Positions 44,672-55,275 are shown, numbered from the stretch's first letter. The stretch: 64,000 nucleotides of DNA from Megaustenia siamemsis (GCA_032433765.1 JAVIAB010000024.1:12731959-12795958); one strand, 5' to 3'. Program-made: numbers and translations. The notes: generated from the sequence alone by a model not told the origin.

Positions 44672-45568
44672 TGACTGCCACTTCAGCTGAATTCACACGA
44701 TACTTCCCAATCTATGATGTCGAGCCACTTCAGCTGAATTCACACGATACTTCCCAATCTTTGATGTCGAGCCACATCAGCTGAATTCACACGATACTTC
44801 CCAATCTATGATGTCGAGCCACTTCAGCTGAATTCATACGGTACTTCCCAATCTATGATGTCGAGCCACTTCAGCTGAATTCACACGATACTTCCCAATC
44901 TATGATGTCGAGCCACTTCAGCTGAATTCACACGATACTTTCCAATCTAAGATGTCGAGCCACTTCAGCTGAATCACACGGTACTTCCAGTCTATGATGT
45001 CGAGCCACTTCAGCTGAATTCACACGATACTTCCCAGTCTATGATGTCGAGCCACTTCAGCTGAATTCACACGATACTTCCCAGTCTATGATGTCGAGCC
45101 ACTTCAGCTGAATTCACACGATACTTCCCAATCTATGATGTCGAGCAACTTCAGCTGAATTCACACGATACTTCCCTATCTATGATGTCGAGCCACTTCA
45201 GCTGAATTCACACGATACTTCCCAATCTATGATGTCGAGCCACCTCAGCTGAATTCACACGATACTTCCCAATCTATGATGTCGAGCCACTTCAGCTGAA
45301 TTCACACGATACTTCCCAATCTATGATGTCGAGCCACTTCAGCTGAATTCACACGATACTTTCCAATCTATGATGTCGAGCCACTTCAGCTGAATTCATA
45401 CGGTACTTCCCAATCTATGATGTCGAGCCATTTCAGCTGAATTCACACGATACTTCCCAATCTATGATGTCGAGCCAATTCAACTGAATTCACACGATAC
45501 TTTCCAATCTATGATGTCGAGCCACTTCAGCTGAATTCACACGATACTTCCCAATCTATGATGTCGAC
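44672..45568. repeat. 47-bp minisatellite, about 19 copies
   Basis: Unit 'cacttcagctgaattcacac', 'gatacttcccaatctatg' and 'atgtcgagc', with an EcoRI-type GAATTC palindrome inside 'cagctgaattc'. Few substitutions; one unit (about 44960) has short deletions. Confidence 0.95.
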
Positions 45569-46185
45569 CTCGAAGGATGAAAGATCCACAGAAAATGGAC
45601 TGTAGTAGCGGATATCAGCGGGCCAGAAGCCCATAAAATGATCCACCCAACCTTGATGTTTACATTAATGGGGCCAGTCGTCCTCGGAACCAGGGGGTGG
45701 CCACGCTATAACGCTTTGCAAAACCCCGTAAGTAGTTTTTTACATTATCGGCAGCTGCCCACCTAACCCGCTATAAAAAAATATATGACAAAGAACTCCA
45801 CCTGAAATCTCCTGTCGAACACCTAGTGAATCGACAGACAAATACGCAGGACAAGACATTATTCTCTATTAATGACATCCACATGTGGTTTGACAATAAG
45901 TCTTTGATACAATCAACAAGTTCTAAATTCTCTTATAAATCTGACATTACTATAGGGTTACTTGATGGAGTCTATCGGCGATGATTATCATAAGTAACTT
46001 CGTGGTCGTATTAATGTTCTTCGTCAATATATGCATATAATACTAACTGGAGAACTGAATGTTCTAAATCCAAAATGTTTGTAACAAAATCTCTAGACGA
46101 CTGTTATAAACTGCATAAATCTTAATTCTATCTTCTGCCTTGAGGCAGGTAACTAATCTCCTCTGCTCTCGTCTAACATTTCTGT
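45569..46185. other. Unassigned stretch
   Basis: No gene, array or known element recognised. It would be intronic if the exon at 44524 is real. Confidence 0.3.
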
Positions 46186-46626
46186 ATTTTTGTTTGTTTG
46201 TTTGTTTTTTTAAAAATAAATCTTTATTGTTTCTTTAAATTCCATATTACAGTGCTGCGTGCATGATAACATTCATGAAAAACAAAATGGAATAGAATCT
46301 CTCACATTACATCCATAACATTTCAAAGAAGAAAGAATATTTGGTATTTATCTCTTTTGTTCACGTACGTTCATTCACGGTTAACTTCAACAGTTAACTT
46401 GTTTATTTTAAGATGGACATTGTTCTTTGTTTAAAAATGTGTAGGAAAAGATAGGAATTAAAATTCTTACATTCTTACATAGCCTCACTCCTGCAGGTCC
46501 ATATTATATGTCTGTATTCTGATAGTAGTATAAGTAATTTTGTAAAGAGATCTTGTGTTGTTGTTTTTGGCAGTGTGTTGAGCATAATAGATCTGTATGT
46601 GTCGACGTTTTGTGTGGTATGTGATT

Positions 46627-47172
46627 TTAGTGTGTGTTGCAGTGCCCTTCTTGCCGTATGATTGCACTGCACCTATAGAATAGGTGCTCTTCTGTTTCTT
46701 GAATGTTTTGTCTGCAGAGGGGTGTCCATCTTAATCTGTGGGTTGGTCTCGCTTTAATGGGTGTCGTGTTATATATGAGTCTGTATGTGACCTCCCTCGC
46801 TGTAATGGGTGTCGTGTTATATATGAGTCTATATGTGACCACCCTCGCTGTAATGGGTGTCGTGTTATATATGAGTCTGTATGTGACCTCCCTCGCTGTA
46901 ATGGGTGTCGTGTTATATATGTCTGTATGTGACCTCCCTCGCTGTAATGGGTGTCGTGTTATATATGAGTCTGTATGTGACCTCCCTCGCTTTGGGGGCG
47001 ATTTTTTGGATTGTGGAGGTTTGAGAAAGTGCTGGTGTAGTCTGTGAGAAAGTAATTTAGGCCTCTTGATTCTGTGATGTAGTGGAGGTGCCTGTTGTTT
47101 AATTAGGTGTTTATAGATGTTGTTTGTCCCTTGGTGTAATAAACTGTCATGTCCTTGGATGCCTGTAGACAT
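46627..47172 (-). pseudogene. LINE-E C-terminal frame with 16-residue repeats (181 aa)
   Basis: Single open frame: KHLIKQQAPPLHHRIKRP, a spacer, then about five repeats of a 16-residue unit around REVTYRLIYNTTPITA, then RLRWTPLCRQNIQETEEHLF ending at a Cys/His cluster. In the other LINE-E copy the segment REVTYRLIYN-like occurs once, so the array arose in this copy. The frame is open across the array because 48 is divisible by 3. Confidence 0.7.
46750..46990 (-). repeat. 48-bp in-frame array in LINE-E, 5 copies
   Basis: Unit 'cgctgtaatgggtgtcgtg' and 'ttatatatgagtctgtatgtg' with 'acctccct' (plus strand). One unit has lost 3 bases (near 46921). Corresponds to a single segment at about 50024-50060 in the plus-strand copy. 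Confidence 0.9.
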
Positions 47173-47242
47173 GCTTGGTAATATGTGGTGTGGTGCCGAA
47201 ATGGTGAGGCAATGAATTAAGTTTTCTGAATCTGGTTAATCT

Positions 47243-47835
47243 CAGCCCCAAATAGTGTGCAAGGTGTGGTTGTCAGGTTGTTTGATGATGCGACTTATGT
47301 GATTTATTCTGAGAGCTTTTATTTGTGTGTGGTTGTCTGTTTGTTTGATGATTTGACTTATGTGATTTATTCTGAGAGCTTTTATTTGTGTGTGTTTGTC
47401 TGGTTGTTTGATGATGCGACTTATGTGATTTATTCTGAGAGCTTTTATTTTTGTGTGGTTGTCTTCTCGTTTGATGATGCAATTAATGTGATTTATTCTG
47501 AGAGCTTTTATTTTTGTGTATTTGTCTGGTTGTTTGATGATGCGACTTATGTGATTTATTCTGAGGGTTTTTAGTTTTGAGTGTATGTCTGGTTGTTTGA
47601 TGATGCGACTTATGTGATTTATTCTGAGAGCTTTTATTTTGTGTTTGGCTGATTGTTTGCTGATGCGGCTTATGTGATTTATTCTGAGAGCTTTTATTTT
47701 TGTGTGCATGTCTGGTTGTTTGATGATGCGACTTATGTGATTTATTCTGAGAGCTTTTATTTTTGTGTATGTCTGGGTGCTTGATGATGCGACTTATATG
47801 ATTTATTCTGAGAGCTTTTATTTGTGTGTGTGTCC
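47243..47835 (-). repeat. 63-bp in-frame array in LINE-E, about 9 copies
   Basis: 21-residue unit around HTKIKALRINHISRIIKQPD. The same segment is single in the plus-strand copy, as KVKALRISHVGSIIH-like at about 49085-49125. Units differ by several substitutions, so the array is older than the 65-bp array of the other copy. The frame at 47242-47709 stays open through it. Confidence 0.9.
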
Positions 47836-47887
47836 TGTAGTGAGATCGCTCCCTGTCTTTTGTGCTGTACCAGTGTTTTTTTTTGTT

Positions 47888-48268
47888 TTATGATAATGTA
47901 TTGTGTGGCCAAATACAAAGGTTCTTATCAGTTTGTTTATCTCTTTGATTGTTGATTGCGGTGGGTCGAAGACTGGTTGTGTAAATAAATTTGGGAATGA
48001 TGTGTGTGTTGACTATGATGCTCCGCCAATAATTGTTGATGTTTTGTATTTGTATCTCTGTAGCATGTATGTTGTCTTTGTGATTAGGTTTCTGCCTTGT
48101 TGGTTTGTGTGTTTTATTTGGGTTGCATGGATATGTTATCCCGTATAGTTTTAAGTTGGTGACCGGTATTAGAGCTGAGGGAAAGTCCTCTTTGCTCTTC
48201 CACCTGCCTATACCCATAATAAAATATTTCTGTATGTGTATCTGTGCTCCGCTGCCGTGCCCAAACAA
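47888..48268 (-). pseudogene. LINE-E post-palm domain (126 aa frame)
   Basis: Reads FGHGSGAQIHIQKYFIMG, GRWKSKEDFPSALIP, NLKLYGITY and IVNTHIIPKFIYTT, matching the corresponding segment of the plus-strand copy (IMGIGRWKNKVDF and VNTYIIPKLIYTA). Follows the YADD box (about 48330) after a frameshift. Confidence 0.75.
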
Positions 48269-48414
48269 TGTGAATGTGCTAAGGATGTTGTCTATTGATC
48301 TAATGGTTGATGGAAAGAAACAGTGTCATCAGCGTAGGTTAACAGCTTCTGTTCTCCTTTCCCTGGTATGAGTGTGCCTGCTATGGAGTTGTCTTGTCTA
48401 ATGATTTCTAAGAG

Positions 48415-48765
48415 TTGCTCTGTAATCAGTACGTCTTCACACTGACCCGATCAGTTAGACAAGGATGCTCCCTGTCACCTCTACTCAACGTCCTAGCCAT
48501 TGAGCCTGTGCTGGAGAAAATCCAACAAGACGACACCATCAGAGGCACTTTCACACCAGGTGATGGCGAAAAGAAATTGATAGTGTACGCTGACACATTT
48601 TCTCCCAAGGAACATCGAATCAATATGCCACGTCATCAAAACGTTCATGGATTTCGGAACCGGACGCGGAGCCAACATCATCGTACAAAATCGTCCATCA
48701 TGGGAATTGGCAGGTGGAAGAACAAAGTGGATTTCCACAGAGAAATGACCCGGTCAACGTCATGA
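48415..48765 (+). pseudogene. LINE-E RT palm (116 aa frame)
   Basis: SVRQGCSLSPLLNVLAIEP is the motif B region, and KKLIVYADTF the catalytic box, where the usual YADD is YADT, so polymerase activity would be lost. The frame then departs from the homologous protein after about residue 65, at a short deletion. The first residues lie across the head-to-head junction and are not native. Confidence 0.75.
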
Positions 48766-50280
48766 AAGTGTACGGCATCATCTTCCAGCACCCTGGAATA
48801 CGCAAACCTACATGTCGGATTGTAATCGCACAGAGCACCATTACACTCTAACGATACAAACACAAAACGGCGACCATCTTCGGAAGAAGTGTTATAGTAA
48901 ACACGTACATCATTCCTAAACTAATCTACACGGCCATAGTTTTTGATCCACCCCTTGACGTCATTAAGGAAATCAACAAATTCGAAAATTCGTCTTTCGT
49001 AACAAAATTCACAAGATACAACACAAAACGCTCATCCAAGACAAACAGGAAGGAGGCACTGCACTTCAGGACATCGCCACAAAAGTCAAAGCCCTCAGGA
49101 TCAGCCATGTGGGTAGCATCATCCACCGTCTAGAACGCTTTACTTTCGCCCATTATACATGGACCTAAGATTATTAAAATACAAAAAAACTATGCAACGA
49201 CAAACCGCATCACTTCGGGACAGTGTCGTCCTTCTACAAGATCTGCGTCCAACCCTTGTAGAAAACGACCGCCTGATGCATCTCAAAACACGAGACATCT
49301 ACAAGATCTGCGTCCAACCCTTGTAGAAAACGACCGCCTGATGCATCACAAAACACGAGACATCTACAAGATCTGCGTCCAACCCTTGTAGCAAACGACC
49401 GCCTGATGCATCACAAAACACGAGACATCTACAAGATCTGCGTCCAACCCTTGTAGAAAACGACCGCCTGATGCATCTCAAAACACGAGACATCTACAAG
49501 ATCTGCGTCCAACCCTTGTAGAAAACGACCGCCTGATGCATCACAAAACACGAGACATCTACAAGATCTGCGTCCAACCCTTGTAGAAAACGACCGCCTG
49601 ATGCATCACAAAACACAAGACATCTACAAGATCTGCGTCCAATCCTTGTAGAAAACGACCGCCTGATGCATCTCAAAACGCGAGACATCTACAAGATCTG
49701 CGTCCAACCCTTGTAGAAAACGACCGCCTGATGCATCACAAAACACGAGACATCTACAAGATCTGCGTCCAACCCTTGTAGAAAACGACCGCCTGATGCA
49801 TCACAAAACACAAGACATCTACAAGATCTGCGTCCAACCCTTGTAGAAAACGACCGCCTGATGCATCACAAAACACGAGCCATGTACAAGCAGCTCGTCA
49901 AGCAGCAGGAACCTTCACTCCAAAGTAAAATCAAATGGAGTTACACTTAATTAACACTACACAACTTAGAACTTCAAACCCACTTTTAAAACCTGCATCA
50001 AGTGGACATCAACCCAAGAGCCAAGAGGTCACCTACAGGCTGATTTATAACATGACACCAGTACAACCACACGTAGACCGCTGCCAGCTGTGCACCGAAA
50101 ACCCACGAGAAAACCGAAGAACACATCTTCTACAGATGCCGACAGTAGGACCAACAATAAAAGCATTACAATACATAATGGAAGCTCAAAACAAATCAGC
50201 CAACAGACATGTCAAAACATTCATGATCAACACTATACCTACAACAACAACAAAAGAGATTCACAATAATTAATTCTACT
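48431..50280 (+). mobile_element. LINE-E, forward copy with a 65-bp internal array
   Basis: Begins in the RT at TRSVRQGCSLSPLL, continues VLAIEPVLEKIQQDDTIRGT, KKLIVYADT (catalytic box YAD-T, one Asp lost), SIMGIGRWKNKVDF, then frameshifted VNTYIIPKLIYTA and DPPLDVIKEINK, then KVKALRISHVGSIIH, the 65-bp array (49240-49890), YKQLVKQQEPSLQSKIK and the Cys/His end to about 50280. It stands head to head with the reverse copy at about 48430. Confidence 0.85.
49240..49890 (+). repeat. 65-bp array, about 10 copies, from LINE-E coding sequence
   Basis: Unit 'acatctacaagatctgcgtc', 'caacccttgtagaaaacg' and 'accgcctgatgcatcacaaaac'. It corresponds to a LINE-E segment reading ICVQPLVENDRLMH and KTRDIYK. 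The native sequence has 'ctacaag' at both ends of the segment (before 'atctgcg' and before 'cagctcg'), 65 bp apart, which is the likely slippage site. Two minor variants ('catcac' or 'catctc') alternate. Confidence 0.93.
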
Positions 50281-50600
50281 GTTAGTCTGCTATAGATACT
50301 TAGAGTGGACTTGCCGTATTGTGGAAAATATAAGAATAGGCGTTTTAATTCCCGAACTTTCTTGTACATTTACAAGAATAGGAAATGTTCATTATAAAGT
50401 AGTGTATTTTTAAGTAGTAATTTTTGTCCCATTGTTAGATTATTTTACATTGTAATTTTAAGTAATGCATGAAATTTGCATTGTGCTTTAGTATTATATT
50501 TTAACGGGATGAAAATCAATGTCCATTGTAGCTTATAAGTAATTTAATTAATATTACTAACAATAGATAACACTAGATTAGAAAATGTTAGGGGACTAAC
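50281..50600. other. Probable LINE-E 3' UTR
   Basis: AT-rich, no coding signal, ends with 'agaaaaaaataaagg'. Placed here by position only. Confidence 0.35.
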
Positions 50601-51690
50601 ATTAGAAAAAAATAAAGGCAGTGCCCCAGGAATCCAGGATGATGCAAGAGTTTATAGAAAATCACACTAGGAATCATACACGGCTCTAGCGCAGATCACG
50701 GGCATGTTTTTCAAGGTCTCCTGTCTCTGATTCCTTGTAGTGCAGGAGGAAAAGAACAAATCACTGAGTGGAACAAAAAATAGATATTTACCTAGATGCA
50801 GATAAGAAAGCAGAGAAGGTGCCCCATAGGTAGAAAAACAGAATCATTGTTAAGATTCCGAAAAAGGGCAATCTCAGATTGTAACAACTGGAGGGGCGTG
50901 ACACTTGTCAGTTGCCTCAAAGTTATTCTACAAAATCATCCTGAATAGAATAAAGGATTCAATAGATAACAGTAATGCGTGAAGGACAGGCTGGGTTTAA
51001 AAAAGGGAGAAGCTGCCTTGACCACATTTTCACTCTACGACTTATATTGGAGGAGCACATTGAAAAGCAAAAACCTTTTGTACTTAACTTCATCGACTTC
51101 AAAAAAAAACATCCGACAGTATTCATAGAGATTCTTTGTGGAAAATTCTGAAGCTATACGGCTTACCATTAAAAAATTGTAAATATTATTAAAGAAATTT
51201 ATGATGGATTACCCCAAAAGTCATGTGCTGAAGGTCTGTAAAATATAGGGTCACTAACACCATATTTCCCTATACGCCACTTGGCGTGACGGGGGTACTT
51301 TACTTTTTTTTTTTTTTACACATGTGCAGTTCGAACAGAGGAAGGACTGAGCAAATGTTTCCCAATAGAAACTGAGGTTAAACAAAGATGTATTTTATCG
51401 CCCATTTAATTTAGAGTTGTTATGGAATTCATAATGAAGAAATGCCGCACTGGTAATAAAGCATCGGATGGATACAAGGAGACCATTCGGAGGACCTGGA
51501 CTTTGCTGATGACATAGTCCTCACCAGTGATGGTGGACGGGCGGAGGAATCAGAAATGATCAACGGCCCAGAAAGCGAAAAACAGCAAAGTGTGTGGTAC
51601 ACAAGAGGCATGTTCAGAACACGAAAGACGAATGTTGCTGACCACCGTGAAAGAGATTGGAGCCTCATCATGTGTTAGTCCTGAGGAAGC
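50601..51690 (+). mobile_element. LINE-F reverse transcriptase relic, split by a SINE1 tail
   Basis: Reads VTLLSVASKLFYKIILNRIK-like text across frames (CNNW, SKLFYKIILNRIKDSI, GQAGF/KKGRSCLDHIF), then a motif A region near 'ttcatcgacttcaaaaa', then DGL and the SINE1 tail (51211-51316). It resumes at EEGLSKCFPIETEVKQRC, then EDLDFADDIVLTSDGGRAEE (FADD box). The 3' end is cut by LINE-B. Confidence 0.7.
51211..51316 (+). mobile_element. SINE1 tail fragment in LINE-F
   Basis: 'attaccccaaaagtcatgtg', 'ggtcactaacacc', 'ccctatacgccacttggcg' and 'ggggtactttac' followed by a T run. Only the 3' about 100 bp of SINE1 are present, in single copy. It shows what one unamplified tail looks like. Confidence 0.85.
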
Positions 51691-51711
51691 CATAGAGAGG
51701 AATTCTAACTT

Positions 51712-51963
51712 ATGTCGAGGAAAGATCTTAAAATAAGTACTTGGAATGTTAGGACTCTATATCAAGAAGGGAAATTGGAAAATCTGATTCAAGAAGCAGA
51801 ACGAATAAATATAGATATTTTAGGCATATCAGAGACAAGATGGAAAGAATGTGGGTACATAGAAGACGAAAAATATTACATTAATATACTCAGGAAACAC
51901 ACCGGAACATGGGGGGGGGGGGGGGAGGAGGGATTAGGAATACTGATAGAAAGAGAGCTATAA
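51712..51963 (+). pseudogene. LINE-B endonuclease, N-terminal part (83 aa frame)
   Basis: Starts MSRKDLKISTWNVRTLYQEG, with the conserved N (TWNVRTL) that begins exonuclease-endonuclease-phosphatase folds, then DILGISETRWKE with the catalytic Glu. The ATG at 51712 is a credible native start, since the family usually begins a few residues before TWNVR. A G run at 51912-51924 shifts the frame soon after. Confidence 0.8.
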
Positions 51964-51998
51964 AAAAATATATAAGTAACCACTGAACATACAGCGAT

Positions 51999-52556
51999 AT
52001 GTTTATACTACTCAAGTTGAAAGCAAAACCATTTGACATAGCAATAAAACAGACATATGCACCTACTCAAGACTACACATATGAACAAAGAGAGCCATGC
52101 TATGAGGACATAAACAAATTTATGAAGCAAGTGAAATCTTCAGACATCTTGATTGTAATGGGTAACATGAACGCTAAAGTAGGAAAAGGTAGATATAAGA
52201 CCATTATAGGAAATCATGGTTTAGGAAAAAGAAATGACAGAGGAGAAAGATTAATACAATTCTGTGAAGAAAACAGGCTGATAATATGTAACACCTACTT
52301 TGAGCAAGAGAAAAGGGAACTATACACACGGAAAAGCCCTGGAGATAAGAAGAGGAATCAAATAGATTACATAATGATAAAAGAAAGGTTCCGTAACAGC
52401 GTAAAGAAAGCCAAAACCTACACAGGAGCAGATATTAATTCAGATCACAATCCTGTAATGATTAAAATGAAAATCAAACTAAAGAGAAACAAGCAAAAGT
52501 CTAATTCATCAACAAATCCACTATATATAGCAGCTTTAAAATCAAAAAGATATTAA
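51999..52556 (+). pseudogene. LINE-B endonuclease, C-terminal part (185 aa frame)
   Basis: Nicks target DNA to prime reverse transcription. YAPT (20-23), then GNMNAKVG (55-62) where the family has GDFNAKVG: the catalytic Asp is Asn and Phe is Met. NQIDYI (120-125) and SDHNPV (148-153) with the catalytic Asp-His are intact. The frame continues into the linker and stops at 52556. As it stands the nuclease should be inactive. Confidence 0.8.
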
Positions 52557-52809
52557 AGATACCTATACAATACAAGTTAAAGAACACATACCAGAAGCTG
52601 CTAGAAGAAGGAATTGAACAATACAGAAGAGAAAGTCCTGATGAAAAAGTAACAACCAAATGGCAATGCATAAAGAAAAGCAAACAAGAAACTTGCGACA
52701 CATTACTCAAAAGAGGAGAGAACAAAAAACAAATGGATAACTAACACCATCTTAGAAAAAATGGAAGAAATGAGACAAGCGAAGAACACTGTCCAATACA
52801 ATAAAATAG

Positions 52810-53148
52810 ATGAGATACGCAAAATGTGCAAAAAGGCAAAAGGAGACTGGCTCAGCCAAAAAATGTATAGAAATAGAAACTATGGAAAGCAAACAAGACT
52901 TAAGAGGAATGCACACAGAAATAGAGAGAATGACTAATAAAAATTTAAAAAACCACAAAAGGTGGATGCATTGCAGACAAAAAGTAAAAATGCTAACAGA
53001 CAATAAGGATATTATAGATAGATGGCAAGAATATATAACAGAACTATTTCAGGATCAAAAGGACAAGAAACCAGTTATAAAATGTACATCAGGCTATAAA
53101 ATCTTAAAATCTGAGGTGGAAAAAGCTATAAAAACAATGGAAAAGTGA
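52810..53148 (+). pseudogene. LINE-B linker between endonuclease and RT (112 aa frame)
   Basis: Lys- and Glu-rich helical linker, with KDIIDRWQEYITELFQD (the 'RW-EYF-ELF' motif before RT) and then KSEVEKAIKTMEK. It ends in TGA, where homologues continue with the KAGPDIIQMEVI segment, which is visible in the next codons. Confidence 0.75.
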
Positions 53149-53366
53149 AAAACAGCAGGACCTGACATCATACAGATGGAGGTGATTCAGGCACGAGAAG
53201 TTTTTGGCGTTGAAGTGATTACAGACATATGCAACGACATATACCACACATGATACATACCAAATGAACTAAAAACATCAACTTTCATTGCATTGCCTAA
53301 AAAGAATGGTGCAGTTGAATGCAGTGACTTTAGACAATAAGCCTAATAAGCCATGTTACAAAAATC

Positions 53367-53603
53367 TTGCTAAAAGTTATACAAGGAAGGATTCAGAATA
53401 AAATCAATACTAAATTAGATGAGCAGCAATTTGGATTTAGGAAAAATAGCGGGACTAAAGAAGCCATATTCTGCATGAGAACATTAATCGAAAAGTACAC
53501 AGAAGTAAACAAACCAATATATGCCTGCTTCATAGACTACACCAAAGCTTTTGATAGAGTACACCACAAACAACTTATAGAATGCTTAAAGAGATACATC
53601 TAG
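53367..53603 (+). pseudogene. LINE-B RT fingers and motif A (78 aa frame)
   Basis: LDEQQFGFRKNSGTKEAIF, then [19 protein letters not shown] with the motif A aspartates. The frame ends in TAG after about 78 codons; the rest of the palm is in a neighbouring frame (53582-53896). Confidence 0.8.
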
Positions 53604-53896
53604 ATGACATGGACATCCGACTGATATGTAATCTATACTGGGAGCAAACAGCAATAATAAAATATAACAAAGAGAACTCTACACCCATTGATATAAAAAG
53701 AGGAGTAAGACAGAGGTGCATCATATCACCAAGCTTGTTCAATCTATACACTGAGCACATTTTTAAAAACATCATAGTGATGCCAGGCCTACAAATTAAT
53801 GGAAAGATGATCAATAACGTAAGATATGCTGACGATACTGTTCTACTAGCAGAAAATCCTAAAGATCAACAATTACTTAAAATATGGAAAGACTAA
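53582..53896 (+). pseudogene. LINE-B RT palm (104 aa frame)
   Basis: LICNLYWEQTAIIKYNKE, then GVRQRCIISPSLFNLYTEH (motif B; the usual QGC is QRC) and RYADDTVLLAENPK (catalytic box). Ends at a deletion right after the palm. Confidence 0.8.
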
Positions 53897-54073
53897 AACT
53901 ATGATCATAAACAAAGAAGATAATCAAAACCCACAAGTGGATATCAAAATAGAAGGAATAGACCTGGAGACAGTTCAGAACTACAACTACCTTAGACATA
54001 CTACAACCAGTGATGGAAAATGTACAACTGAAATAAACAAAAGAATAGGAATGGCAAAAAGGCATTTAATGTC

Positions 54074-54313
54074 ATGAAGAACATACTAACATCAAAACAA
54101 ATAACACCAGGGCTAAAACTAAGAATAGCAAAATGTTACATCTTCTCAATATTCCTATATGGTGCAGAAACATGGACATTAGACAAGAAAACAGAACATA
54201 TAATTGAAGCCTTTAAAATGTGGATGTATAGAAGAATAGGTAGAATTGGATGGAAGGAAAAGAAAACAAACGATGAAGTCTTAAAACAACTAAAAATGAA
54301 AGAGAATTACTAA
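54074..54313 (+). pseudogene. LINE-B C-terminal part (79 aa frame)
   Basis: MKNILTSKQITPGLKLRI, then FLYGAETWTLDKKTEH, MWMYRRIGRIGWKEKKT and NDEVLKQLKM. Stops at TAA; the GH-x-KR box that follows in related elements is decayed. Confidence 0.75.
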
Positions 54314-54559
54314 GCACAATTCAAACAAGACAAATGCGATTTTGGGCCAATGTTAAAAGACACAACAGCCTACTAAAAGTAATCCTGGAGGGAAAATACA
54401 AGGTAACAGAGGCAGAGGCAGACCAGGACTAACATGGACAAGTAACTCAAAAGATGGACAAATCAGCCTGACAACCTGCACCATCAAGCAAGAGACAGAG
54501 AAGAATGGCGCTCCATGGTAGTTAACCTTCGTTGCGGAGAAGGAACTCGATGATGATGA

Positions 54560-55275
54560 CATAATATACATGGAAACAACCCAGTGGAAGAGATCAATCA
54601 CTTTATTTATCTTGGAAGTCACATTGATTGAGAAGGGGATACAAATAAAAAATTAGAATAAGAAAAGCTAAACCAGCAATGTCTTTCAGAGGCGTTGACA
54701 AGTTGTGGAAATCGAAACTCATCAGCACAAACACAAAACTTAGGCTATTCAAATCAAATGTACAATCTACCCTTACGTATGCATGTGAGAGCTGGAAAAC
54801 AAGAGACATAAAACAACGTTGAACGCATTCGAAAATAAATGTCTAAGGAAAATACTTGGTATAGCGTGGAACGAGTTCAAAACAAACGAGAAAATTAGAG
54901 AAATCTCAAATCAACCACTAATATCTTCGGTAATCAAAAAAAGACGATGGTCATATGTTGGACTTGTGATGAAAAGTGATAATAACCGAATAGCAAAGGA
55001 AGCCCTCATGTGGAAAACAGGTAAGAGGAAAAGAGGAAGACCCAGAGAGACACTGAGAATATTGATGAGAGAGGCAAGAGCAGCAGCAATCGGCTCCTTC
55101 ACTGAGATAGAGCTGCTTGCACAGAACAGAGACAAGTGGCGAGATTTGATAAAAGATCTTTACAAGGATTGAAAACTTCTAGAATAAAAATGTAGATAAG
55201 AGGAGTATCTCGGTCTACGCCCTATGAACCGCTACGGCTCGAAAGGTCTATGGACGGATGGGTGGATGGATGGAT
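54560..55275 (+). mobile_element. LINE-D, 3' part
   Basis: Starts FIYLGSHID (KYLG-type box), is frame-broken to about 54810, then the long frame below, a 3' UTR with 'cgccctatgaaccgctacgg', and a (GGAT)n tail at 55254-55275. 5'-truncated after the RT palm. Confidence 0.85.
54819..55172 (+). pseudogene. LINE-D C-terminal domain (117 aa frame)
   Basis: NAFENKCLRKILGIAWNEF, then KKRRWSYVGLVMKSDNNRI (W-x-YVG-x-V-M-x-DNNRI box), LMWKTGKRKRGRPRETL and LAQNRDKWRDLIKDLY, ending at the normal stop. Intact from the C-x-R-K-I box to the end, so it is relatively young. The start lies mid-protein. Confidence 0.85.

Larger units (their letters stand above)
46186..48430 (-). mobile_element. LINE-E, reverse copy with two internal coding arrays
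   Basis: The minus strand from 48430 reads QLLEIIRQDNSIAGTLIPG, KLLTYADDTV (RT catalytic box), FIMGIGRWKSKEDF, then IIVNTHIIPKFIYTT, then a 63-bp in-frame array (47243-47835), KHLIKQQAPPLHHRIK, a 48-bp in-frame array (46750-46990), RWTPLCRQNIQETEEHLFYRC (split by a base or two in places), and a C-terminal part to 46475. The 3' UTR ends with AATAAA and a (CAAA)n tail at 46186-46211. 5'-truncated in the RT. Confidence 0.85.
51700..54557 (+). mobile_element. LINE-B, nearly full-length RTE-like element
   Basis: About 2.86 kb, close to the roughly 3 kb usual for RTE-like elements. Order: endonuclease (two frames), linker, RT (two frames), thumb and C-terminal region, end block 'cctccgttgcgg'-like, and a short (GAT)n tail at 54550-54560. 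At least six frame breaks and a palm-side deletion of about 45-50 bp near 53880 relative to 17650-17700. Other copies: 4345, 17463 and 60985. Confidence 0.9.
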
